From Mytilus californianus (taxonomy: Eukaryota; Mollusca; Bivalvia; Mytilida; Mytilidae), in assembly GCF_021869535.1 (NCBI RefSeq), contig NW_026262581.1, positions 113,984,771-114,048,770 on the forward strand: a stretch of 64,000 bases of DNA, written 5' to 3'. Below are positions 34,891 to 45,069 of this stretch, piece after piece. A program made the translations under genes and the position numbers. Within the stretch, counting starts at the first letter, position 1. Each line of letters starts with the position of its first letter. The notes below the pieces were generated by a model, which worked only from the letters and a program-made list of their open reading frames with translations, had not been told where the DNA came from and did not search any database.

Positions 34891-35469
34891 TTTTTATATA
34901 AATATTACAAACTTCTTATGATACGCTTTATATAAAGCATATCGCCAAAATTTCTCCAAATAGATTCCTTTTGTAATATTCCTGTTTTTTTACATTAAAT
35001 GCACTAGATGCGTTGTCATGGTAGTTTACCTTTAGTCGGTCAAGTAAAGAATTGCTGATATAAGTTTTCTAAAAAATTGACTAATGTTCAAAAGCAATGA
35101 TATATCAGTAGATCATTTAAATACAATAATTAGTTTTTCCTTTTCTGTCAGAAGAGTTATTACCGTAGTTTGAGTTGCCTTTGAATGAATATTCTTTTCT
35201 AAATTATTAGATCTTCTATGCGTAATTAACAATAAAACGAAACTATGAGGATTTTTTTATCGAAAATTAACAATTTCTTCACATGAAGCAAATGTATAAA
35301 TTTAATGTTTAAAACTGTAATTGACTCCCATTAAACTTCTCGCGACATGAAGCATATATGATAAAAGACAAGCAATTTACTTTTAAATTTCATGAACAAG
35401 GATACATTAGACTGTATGGGTTGCTTGTTATTTGATTCAATTTATTTCAATAATCTCTAACGAGATATC

Positions 35470-35856
35470 TTAAGGACGTTCGCTCCTCTTGTTTTTGATT
35501 TTTTGTCAGATATTCGGAATCCTATGGTTTTATCCATATAGTTCCATTAAAAATTTTGACCGCTAACCTCTACTTTTCTTTTCATGATTTAATTACATAT
35601 AGTTTAAAAAGCCATATTTGAAAATCTTATAAAATCCTTGTTATTTTCTTATAGGTTTTGAAAGAAAAAAAATGGCAATGTTAAATCTATGAACAATCTA
35701 GAGAGAATCATTTCCCGCCAATTTGTCAATAGTTTAAATCTCGAAAACAGGGACACGGACCCTTCATTTTTTTAGTTCCATTATTTATATACTATCAATT
35801 TATAACAGCCTTTAAAAAAGCTTGTTATTTTAAAACAGAGTAGCAAACATCCTTAA
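35470..35856. mobile_element. 387-bp MITE with TTAA target duplication (piggyBac-like)
   Basis: TTAA at both ends, followed inward by GGACGTTCGCTCCTC on the left. The inverted complement on the right is GGATGTTTGCTACTC (12 of 15 match). The interior is AT-rich and non-coding. TTAA duplication plus short TIRs fits a non-autonomous piggyBac-type element. The decayed TIRs suggest it is old. Confidence 0.6.
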
Positions 35857-36644
35857 GCTATGTGAGGGTGTTAATAAATAAAAAAAAAATTAACTTCGTC
35901 ATGGTTTAATTAGTTACAAAAATTCCATACTTAATGCGACATGTGAAAGTACTAAAAATCGCTTAGGTACTATTAGTATTTCCCCGTGGAATAGTAAAGC
36001 GGGAAAATATTGTATTATCGTTACGTTTATCATAAATATTCATAAGGCATAAAAAAATGACCAATCAAGAAGTCGAATTTTGTATTACGATATACTTTGA
36101 TGTTTTTCTAGCGCTTCACTTTCTAGCCGTCGTTTAACATAGTAAGCTCCTTTTTATAATTGTTAATTGCAATTAAACTTGATTTTCTTTTTATATACGC
36201 ATTTGGTAATTAACGGTGTGGTCCGACACTTTTATCCTGAGATAGGCTCGAACATTGGCTTCGGATAGAGGTTTCAATTCATATTAAATATACAAATAAT
36301 GATTTCATTGGTTTTTCCTGGACGGCCTTGACTATCTATGACGGGTAAAAAGTTCAGAAAATATAAGCGAATACACTATTGACACATTGATATATTATAC
36401 ATTGTATATGTTTGATATTTGTAAAATGCGTTCTGCTGACATTATTTGAGATGCAAATTAAATACGGCGTACGGGCTGTCGGCAAATTTACATTTGTGTT
36501 TTAGTTATATTTAGTCATGGAGTATAGGTAATACACTCCAATAACTTCAATGCATTATCTAAATGTGTGTTTTACGTTTAAACCTTTTTTTTATTTAGAA
36601 ATATTTTCGGTTGAGTCATTACAACTAGCTGTTTTGCATATATG

Positions 36645-36965
36645 ACGATCATGATGATGATGGTGATGATGATAAGAGTGGTATTTGGATTTTTTGTGAA
36701 ATGAGTTTCTGACCTACACGCTACGCCGGAGTTTTACTGGGCTAGCTCTCAAGGTAACATTTCACAAGAAGACATGTCGCTCTACCCGGAAACACTATTC
36801 TGACTCCTGACATACCACTATTTGCTCCTACTCATCAATGCGCTTGTTTGGGAGAAAAGCAGAGTATACCAACTTTCTGGTTTGACACGTAAGGAGATCG
36901 AACCCATGACTTTCCGTACTAAATGCAAACACGAGACCAATTATGCATATTGACATTGATGCAAA
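36645..36965 (-). mobile_element. tRNA-derived SINE
   Basis: On the minus strand GTCATGGGTTCGATCTCC (36896-36913) resembles the T-arm/B box of a tRNA, with TTTGCATTTAGTACGGAAAG just upstream. A ~230 bp body follows and it ends in an ATC-type triplet run (plus strand GATGATGATGGTGATGATGA, around 36650-36675). The A box is unclear. Confidence 0.5.
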
Positions 36966-36969
36966 AGCG

Positions 36970-38215
36970 ACAATCTTACTCAAAATAGAGTCCTCATTCA
37001 AACTAATAATTGGTCTGTTTACCCCTTGAGTTGATGGTTCATAATGTATCCCGGCATATGTTTTATAAAGTGGAGATGAATTAAATAAATACTGATCGTT
37101 TTGGAAACAATTTTGTCTTACTTTTCTAGACAGTGATAAGCAATGATGGACATTTGATAACTTAATAGTTCAGAAAAAGTGATTAGTTTTGTGATCTTCC
37201 CAGAGGGTAAATATAAAGAGTAAATCGTGCTGCAGGTGCGATTTCTTAATTTGTGTACAGAAAGTTAATGAGAAAAAAAATAACAATAATAGGAAAACTA
37301 GAGTTCAAGGATACCAACAGTACAATAATTTACAAATACTAGAGCAATCATTCACTGACACTCATCAAACAAATGTCATTATCGTTACTGACTACAGGCA
37401 GCTTTAGGAGAAAGAAGTGGGTTAACCGACTTTAAAGTACAAAGTTAATAGTCCTCCTACCAAATATAATTCCGAAAACTGATAAAATTAAAGTGGACGC
37501 AACCGCTGGCATTATGTAGACATTGTGTGCAGTAATCTTTATTCAAGAAACTCCTCCGCTCTCAATAGGGTACGGAACTGTTTACTGGTGTCATTGTTTT
37601 GGGGAAAAGTAAAATTATTTCATTGAAATGCTTTAATTCTTTATGTAAAAATATATGAAAAAAATTGACATTTAACAACTATGAAAATACATTCTGTAAT
37701 AGTTATACACTGAGGGATAGATGTGTCGTATCCCGAAGTGTATAACTAACTTACACCCGATGCTAAACCCTATATTTAAAATTGAGAATGGAAATGGGGA
37801 ATGTGTCAAAGAGACAACAACCCGACCATAGAGCCTATATTTGTTTACATTGAATATTAAATGAAAAAGAACGGATAGTATTTTTATTGACAATATCAAA
37901 TCATGATTAATAAGATTTTTTTTTTTAATGAAAACCCACTAGTAACCTTACTTGGACGATCTTCATTCAAACTTTGACAAGTGAGTACATTTTACAAGTG
38001 TCAATGTTGCCGTTTTGCATATTCTATTAAAAAAATACACCATGCTCCTCGTATGCAATTGTCAATATAGACGGATATAAGACGGACGACATTTTGAGTC
38101 AGGCGTTGGATTTGGCAGAAGAGACTGAAGATAACGCAATATTTATAACCCAAAGTACTTACATGTATCAGTTTAATGAAGATAATCATAAATGTATTTT
38201 ACATGTTACAGTTAC
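36970..38215. other. No gene recognised; short repeat relic at 37772-37835
   Basis: 37772-37835 is the minus-strand form of the end of the repeat at 44800-45060 (GGGAATGTGTCAAAGAGACA). The remainder shows nothing. Confidence 0.45.
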
Positions 38216-38218
38216 AAG

Positions 38219-38237
38219 CCCCCCCCCCCCCCCCCCC
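38219..38237. repeat. Homopolymer of 19 C
   Basis: Uninterrupted C run. Confidence 0.95.
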
Positions 38238-38354
38238 GTCTTCTCAACATTAAACAAACATTCATATTCGAACATACTGAGGGATAGGTGTTTCTGGATT
38301 AGAAACCCGACGACCGGACACGCTTAACTTACAAAAATACAGATTGCATATGTA

Positions 38355-38515
38355 GGAACCCCCCCCTTTTTGGGGGCAATCCAATGGGGTATGGGGTTCC
38401 GGGGGTTGGAACCCCCTTTTTACGATCAATGCTATTGAATGGGGACATATGACTGGAACCCCCTTTTTATCCTGGGTTGGCACCCCCTTTTAAAAATGGC
38501 TGTATCCCCCTCTCG
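38355..38515. repeat. C5T5-rich irregular repeats
   Basis: AACCCCCTTTTT-type blocks occur about four times with intervening unique sequence, alternating with GGGG runs able to pair with them. Confidence 0.7.
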
Positions 38516-38841
38516 GTGCCATCATTAGTCTTCAACAATCCAAACATTAATACTTATTTTATGATTAAGACTTAGTCCAAATGAAAACTATATGTTTTGA
38601 ATGTATAATTCAAATAAAAGTTCTTTACATTTATGTTCTTTAAGACATTGCCATATGGGATTAAAATTGTAGCTTCAAGTAAAGGAGTATTTAAATGATT
38701 TTTTTTTTATTCAAAATAGATGCTAAATATTTTTTTCGCTATTGGAATTTCCTGAAATATTTTTTTTTAATATGTCTTGAAACAACTTGTAGTGAACACT
38801 ATTAGTTATCTCTTATGTTCATGCTATTAAAAAAAAAATTA

Positions 38842-38953
38842 CTATTGTTATGAATAACAATGGACAGTGTTTTCGGTACGTAGAAGCAGGGGTTTCCAGA
38901 AACCCCGCTCGTCACACCCTGTGGTCAAAATCCATTGTTATTCGTAACAATAG
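38842..38953. repeat. 112-bp inverted-repeat element
   Basis: Left arm CTATTGTTATGAATAACAAT+GGA (38842-38864) and right arm (38931-38953) are inverted complements over 23 bp with one mismatch. The loop has a second perfect hairpin, GGGGTTTC-CA-GAAACCCC (38899-38916). Confidence 0.85.
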
Positions 38954-39402
38954 ATCTATTCAATTTACACTTGTTTCAGAAATAGAAACTATGAATTATA
39001 ACAATAGAACTGGGGTGTAAGAGAATAGTTATGTCACTATTCAATGGCAAGAATTTTTTTCCGAAAAAATAGCTCAGGACAGAAAGGTTTTAAATTTGAA
39101 AATCAGACTAAAGATATTTTTAATGAAGAAGCTAAACATTTGGTAAAGCAAAATAACCATCGTACGTCGACTACTACAATTCTTTATTAACCAAATGTTT
39201 TACAACATATAGGTACATGTATAATCAATATATACTAAATATAGATTACAAAATTATACGATCATGACAAAACAGACAGAAGTTTTAAATACACAAAAAA
39301 TAAATTCATATGAATATAATTCCAAAAAGGACCATTACCGTACTATGGAACGCCACAGCTGTCTTATGTGGAACTCTGATATTACGTTATGTTGTTCTAT
39401 TA

Positions 39403-39610
39403 TTACTTGATGATAGTTTGTCTTTTATTACATAATATGATTTTGACATTACGTAATGATGTTTTGATATAACTCAATATGGAAAAGTCATTACTTAATG
39501 ATATTCCGATATTACATGATATGGTTTCGTATTGACTTGATATAGTTTTGTCATTACTTAATATGGTTTTGTCATTACTCGATGTGGTTTCACCATGGTT
39601 CACCTTATGT
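39403..39610. repeat. Degenerate ~27-30 bp tandem repeat
   Basis: Repeated TGATATGGTTTTGTCATTAC-like units, about seven, with substitutions. The minus-strand open frame over it only reflects the repeat. Confidence 0.7.
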
Positions 39611-40206
39611 AAGCGTACTTTCATTCCGCCGTGTATTTATTCCGGGTAACTGTTTTTCACTAGAGAATATTAGATGTAAGTAATAGTTATCCCATGAGGA
39701 CGCGGTGTGTCAGTGCATAGATATATCAGCCAATAATTAATGTGCGTTACCTGTCTTAAGTAAAAATATGCCAGGAGGCGGAAGCAATAAGAAGCGTCTG
39801 ATTGTAAAAGTTGTTTGGATTGTAATTTATTTGGAGAAAATCGGTCAACAAATGAGAAGGTTATGCTGTTGTCGAAATAATAAAATAGAGAAATCATGGA
39901 AAATGGACTTAACAGGTATATAAAATTAAATTGTCATAGCACTTGCATCGGTTGCACTCGGGAAATAAGACCTGTATGATTGACAAGAGGAGACATATCG
40001 TTTACTGATGGTATGCGTGGTTAAGAGGTCGAACCGAGTCGAATTTTTCTATGGCGATTTAAAGAAAAAAGTTTTTATCGAGATACTAAATAGTGAAATC
40101 CTATTTTATGCCAGAAGGAAGAAATTATTATTTTTTTTAGAAAAGAAAAAAGATTTTTACAAATGTTGAAACTTTCTGTCGTAACACGAAGTTTTATAAA
40201 ATAAAG

Positions 40207-41266
40207 AGAAACAAGAGGCTCTCAAGAGCCTGTGTCGCTCACCTGTATTTACTGATGCTTAGGAAATTATGTAAAATAAGGTTAAAATCATAATTGATAG
40301 TATTAGATATTAGATATTATAATGATATTTAAGATAATATCAAAAAACTGTAAAATTTCTGTAAAATTACTAACTCAGGGGCAGCAACCCAACAACGGGT
40401 TGTCGGATTCGTCTGAAAATTTCAGGGCAGATAAATCAAAATCTGATGAACATGTTTGCCGAACTGTCAGATTAGCTCTAAATGCTTTAGTTTCAGAGAT
40501 ATAAACCAAAAACTGCATTTTACCCCTATGTTCTATTTTTAACCAAGCCGGCCATGATGGTTGGAAGGCGGGGACATCGGACAAATTTTTTAAACTAGAT
40601 ACCCTAATAATGATTATGGCCAAGTATGGTTAAATTTGTCTCAGTAGTTTCAGAGAAGAAGATTTTTGTAAAAGATTACAAAAATTTACGAAAAATTGTT
40701 AAAAATTGACCATAAAGGGCAATAACTCCTAAAGGGGTCGACTGACAATTTTGGTCATTACAACTTATTTGTAGATCTTACTTTGCTGAACATTATTGCT
40801 GTTTACAGTTTATCTCTATCTATAATAATATTCAAGATAATAACCAAAAACTGCAAAATTTCCTTAAAATTACCAATTCAGGGGCAGCAACCCAACAACA
40901 GGTTGTCAGATTTGTCTGAAAATAAACAGGCAGATAGATCTTGACCTGATCAACAATTTTACCCCCATATCAGATTTGCTGTAAATGCTTTGGTTTTAGA
41001 GTTATAAGCCAAAATCTACATTTTTACCCTATGTTCTATTTTTAGACATGGTGACCATCTTGGTTGGTTTGCGGGATGGCCGGACACATTTTTTTAAACT
41101 AGATACCCTAATAATGATTGTGGCCAAGTTTGGTCAAATTTGGCCCAGTAGTTTCAGAGGAGAAGATTTTTGTAAAAGTTTACGGACGACGGACGCCGGA
41201 CGCCGGACGACGGACGCCAAGTGATGAGAAAAGCTCACTTGGCCCTTTGGGCCAGGTGAGCTAAAA
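40207..41266. mobile_element. Hairpin-ended non-autonomous element with 503-bp core duplication
   Basis: Left end has the hairpin GGCTCT-CA-AGAGCC followed by TGTGTCGCTCACCTG. The right end has GACGGACGCC-type microsatellite, then TGGCCC-TTT-GGGCCA followed by GGTGAGCTAA. Between them a unit beginning GGGGCAGCAACCCAACAAC is repeated at 40378 and 40881. It is non-coding. Read in reverse it has the same layout as 3631-4703, including CCAAACTTGG in the core. I recognise this as a repeat common in bivalves. Confidence 0.65.
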
Positions 41267-41627
41267 AAGGAATACATTATAAACTTATTAAACGCCGTTT
41301 GGTGAGGAAAACGTATGTAGTGGACACACTGAATACATTAAATAATTGGGAAATAGCAAAATCATGTCTCTGAATTTGTTTCTTCTATATACCTTTCCGC
41401 TTACCATTTTTGTGCTTTTTTTGCTATTAAAAAGATGGTGGTATAATCTGATTGTCGATTTCATTTTTGAAGTAAACAATTTATAGATTAAGCGTTATAA
41501 TGGCTAAGATAAAATGAAAATATAGGAGATTTGTCCTGTGTCATTCATGGTTTTTCCCCTTCCTTCTTACAATTGTGTTAGAGGTGTGATTCGTACTATA
41601 AATACAGCTATATATCCCTTCCGGCGT

Positions 41628-41762
41628 GGGACGTTTGTGCTTTTTTAAATGGACATTTGCGCTTCAATTCATAGAACATTTGCGCTTTTGATAAAAGGAC
41701 ATTTGCGCTTTTTATATAGGACATTTGCGCTTTTTATATAGGACATTTGCGCTTTTACAAAA
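41628..41762. repeat. 22-30 bp minisatellite
   Basis: GGACATTTGCGCTTTTTATA-type units, six copies; the last three have a regular 22-bp period. Confidence 0.88.
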
Positions 41763-42047
41763 TTTACTTCTCATGACTTCCCTCCTATTTTATCCGAGCT
41801 TTGGACCTGACAGAGTTAAAAAAAAAAGTCGTTTTTTTATTATGGTTAAAGTCATTACGTAGCACATTCGTGTGTTTAAAAGTCTCCCGATTCACAATTT
41901 ATTAGATATCGATCGACGGCAATTGCCAATGAAGGATAATTAACACCAAGCGTGACATGTATATAATAAGAGGGTGATAAAATTTCGGCAAATATCATCT
42001 GCTTTTGATGTGGGTCCAGTACTTTATCTATGGCTATTATATCTATG

Positions 42048-42101
42048 GTCAGTTTAAGATCATCCCGATGGCCGGAGGCCAGAGGGTGATCTTACACTGA
42101 C
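42048..42101. repeat. Short inverted repeat (18-bp arms)
   Basis: GTCAGTTTAAGATCATCC and GGGTGATCTTACACTGAC are inverted complements with two mismatches. The loop carries a nested GGCC/GGCC pairing. Confidence 0.8.
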
Positions 42102-42282
42102 ACACCAATCCGAATGGGATAACTATTTTACATCCCAGCTGTTTTAGATTAGACGAAAAACCATTTACAATTCATCAAATCTAGTTTAGAACGCCACACA
42201 ACCATTATAATATACTTTATATATTACTTTATAATATATATCCTTTATAACCCCCGAACACGATGTTTAAATATGAAACCAT

Positions 42283-42490
42283 GTCAACTCGCCCCACTGG
42301 CCAATCGGCCCACACTAAATCGCCACTTTCTAAAAAATCGCCCCACTCTTGTTTACCAACACTCCCCTCTTATGAAAAAGGGTAAAATCCCATTGAACAA
42401 CCAGTCTAACAACTCGCCTTATTTATGAAAAGAGTTAAAATTCCACTGAATAAAGGTCTGCCAACTCGCCCCACTTATGAAAATATCTTG
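42283..42490. repeat. Tandem repeat with AACTCGCCCCACT motif
   Basis: Units of about 53-57 bp containing AACTCGCC, TATGAAAA, a GTTAAAATTCCACTGAA-type stretch and GTCTGCCAACTCG. Two good and one or two diverged copies. Confidence 0.7.
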
Positions 42491-42535
42491 CTTCCTTTAA
42501 ATATATTAAATTACTGAGAATTGGTATCCAGTCGT

Positions 42536-42606
42536 CCTGGTGTAGGGGTATGTGTCGTGGGTTGATATGCTAAAGGTCTTGAGTACGAATCCCAGCATAG
42601 CCAATT
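42536..42606 (+). other. tRNA-like sequence (SINE head or tRNA pseudogene)
   Basis: TGGTGTAGGGGTA resembles a D-arm/A box and GAGTACGAATCCC a T-arm/B box, 30 bp apart. I could not fold a convincing acceptor stem, so it is probably a SINE head or pseudogene. Confidence 0.3.
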
Positions 42607-42683
42607 GATTTTTTCTACATAAATTTTGAAAGTGTGTCTTTATTCTATCCTTTATATTACATCCCAGCGCCTTTGTTCTACCA

Positions 42684-42722
42684 GGGGTGATCTGAGCCGG
42701 ATCATCCCTACCAGATCACCCC
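42684..42722. repeat. Inverted repeat (11-bp perfect arms)
   Basis: GGGGTGATCTG and CAGATCACCCC separated by 17 bp. The GGGTGATCT core is shared with the inverted repeat at 42048-42101. Confidence 0.8.
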
Positions 42723-43148
42723 AGCTTGAGTTTCTTTGTTTTGTAACATTTTGGCGGGAATGCCTAATCCACAATAAAAGACACCAGTTTAATTACTCTG
42801 AGTCAATCTAGTAATTATAAATAATATTGATGATAATGAGGAGGATGTTTTTATAACTCAAAATAATTTATCAACGATCAGGACATTGAACTTGATATAA
42901 ACCAAATTTAAAGAGCAGATTTGTTCTTACATAGAGTTTCAATTATAGAAGTCGACCGAAAAGCAAATACACAGAAAAACTTCGACAATCCAATAAATAT
43001 AAATATTACAATTAGTGACAATTTAAAAGCATATGATTTTAAAGATTTGCATAGAAAAATTATTTAATTCTTATTCGTTAATAAGCATTATTGTGTTATC
43101 GTGTGTTGAAAATGAGTACTAATCACTTCATCAATGTATGGATCTAAA

Positions 43149-43260
43149 ACACTAGTGTAATTAATCCCGGTATAAAATAACTAGTGCAATCATTCCGGTA
43201 CAAAATCACTAGTGTAATCATTCCTTGTTTAAAAACACTAGTGTGAACATTCCTTGGATG
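43149..43260. repeat. ~30-35 bp tandem repeat with CACTAGTG
   Basis: Four units of CACTAGTGTAATCATTCC type. Related ACACTGG/CCGGATA units continue less regularly at 43385-43490. Confidence 0.75.
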
Positions 43261-43519
43261 ATAACTCTCCACTTTTTACATAAATCATTTATGCAAGTTT
43301 CAAATACACTAAAAACTATAAAGCCACATTTTATATATGTTTCCCCTTCAAAAACCCTTTTTAGAACCTTACAATGACTGGTGGATATTTTACACTGGAC
43401 CCGGATAGAAAAACCTAGTGAATTGTTGTTGGTGGATAATAATCACTGGGGATTTTCTTCCTCCGGATAAAATACACTGGCGGAATCAAACCACTGTTAC
43501 AGCTTAGTTAACATAAAAT

Positions 43520-44740
43520 CACAGTGATGAAATCACTGATTGAAAGGTTGGAATAGTTGTGTGCATAAATCCAAACATTTTATAGTCTTCTATTAAGGTA
43601 AGGTGGTGAACATAAATAAACGTGATAACTCTATTGCATATACTTGCATTAAATGTCACTCTTAAGAAAGATAAGCAGGAAATAAAATGTAATACATGTG
43701 TCAGTGTGAATATAGGTCAATATATTCTCATGACAGTTTCTTTTAAATTCAAAATTGATAATAATTTTGACAGAATCGTGTTCACAGTTTTAAGTTTTAA
43801 GCTTACATTTTTTCAGACATAAGAAATTGCTGAATCAAGATTACTCTTAAAAATGTAAATAAATTTATTCTTATTATTCCTGTATAAAACACGAATAAGA
43901 AATAGCACACAACAGATCGGCTTCAAGGTCATCGACAGCAAGACATAATCGTTCTTCTAATATTCCATAAATCAAATCAATACACAATATAACTTTTAAT
44001 AACCCACGGTCCATATAACGACTTTCATGTTCGTTGTATTGAAACTTGCATTTCTTTTAAACCAATAAAATTAATTTCACCAGTCTTCAATCTTGCTATA
44101 CGACTTGAGTATCCGCTTCTAGGGAGAAAGTTTGAGTCAAATCACTATTGAAAATTACTTCCATTTAATAAATATAACATTGGATTTTTTTCATTTGAAA
44201 CACAGTAGTGTTCCTCTTTTTTCCATACAAGTCATAATTAAACATTTATTAAATTATAGTAAGTCAAGAGTTGTGGATTGAGGTGTGTGATACGTGTTTA
44301 TCACAGTCAGGTGAATGAGTGGTGTGGTAAAGCGGTTAGATTATGTAACCTTTTAAGAGACACACGTGAACATTAATTTGATAATTGGCATTGACAAGAA
44401 GTAATCTCAAAATCAGTTTACTGTTAAAACTAACTAGATCAGAGTTGTTGCGCTATATTGTGTAAGTCAAACGTTTGGTAGTTTGGTTATAAAGATTGGC
44501 AGGGGTTTAGAATTAAAACTCCACATTGATGATTATATACCCTTGTTTCAGTGCTTAACACATGGAAATTGTATAGAAAATTCACTACTCATAAATATGA
44601 CAATAGGAAGGGTCATAATTTAATACTTAAAGTGGGGTACCGCATGCAGTGCAACCAATGGTTTCCCTAATATTAGTTATTCAAGTACGTATTGCTGTGT
44701 GTTTGTTTATTTTACATTGGCTAGATGTATAGGGAGAGGG
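43520..44740. other. No gene recognised
   Basis: AT-rich DNA. GTGGTAAAGCGGTTAGATTA near 44324 looks slightly like a tRNA D-arm but lacks a matching T-arm. Confidence 0.4.
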
Positions 44741-44744
44741 TTGA

Positions 44745-45065
44745 GATCTCACAAAACATGTTTAACTCCGCCACATTTTTGCGCCTGTCCCAAGTCAGGA
44801 ACCTCTGTCCTTTGTTAGTCTTGTATGGGTTTTTTTTAATTTTTGGTTCATGTATATGTTTCGGAGTTTAGTGTGACGTCCATTTTCTCTGAACCAGTAT
44901 ACATTTTTGTTTAGGGGCCAGCTGAAGCCCGCCTCCGGGTGCGGGATTTTCTCGCTGTGTTGAAGACCCATTGGTGGGCTTGAGCTGTTTTCTGCTCTTT
45001 GATCGAGTTGTTGTCTCTTTGACACATTCCCCGTTTCCATTCTCAATTTCATTATTACACTTTCT
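44745..45065 (+). repeat. Dispersed repeat (R1 start joined to a GCCCGCCTCCGGG-type repeat)
   Basis: 44755-44800 is R1 (ACATGTTTAACTCCGCC, GTCCCAAGTCAGGAACCT). 44800-45065 is another mussel repeat, ending TTGTTGTCTCTTTGACACAT and CCCGTTTCCATTCTCAATTT. Its relatively balanced base composition creates a spurious minus-strand frame. Confidence 0.65.
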
Positions 45066-45069
45066 AAGG

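Noticed and set aside
28670-36000. Search for the GPCR TM1/TM2 exon on the minus strand
   Set aside because: No stretch with a TM1 asparagine motif or a TM2 LAxxD motif next to a phase-0 donor was found; the exon is probably farther upstream or missed by eye.
44318-44350. tRNA D-arm-like GGTAAAGCGGTTAGA
   Set aside because: No T-arm or acceptor stem at the right distance.
44795-45052. Minus-strand 85-codon frame with balanced composition
   Set aside because: It lies inside a dispersed mussel repeat whose end also occurs at 37772-37835.
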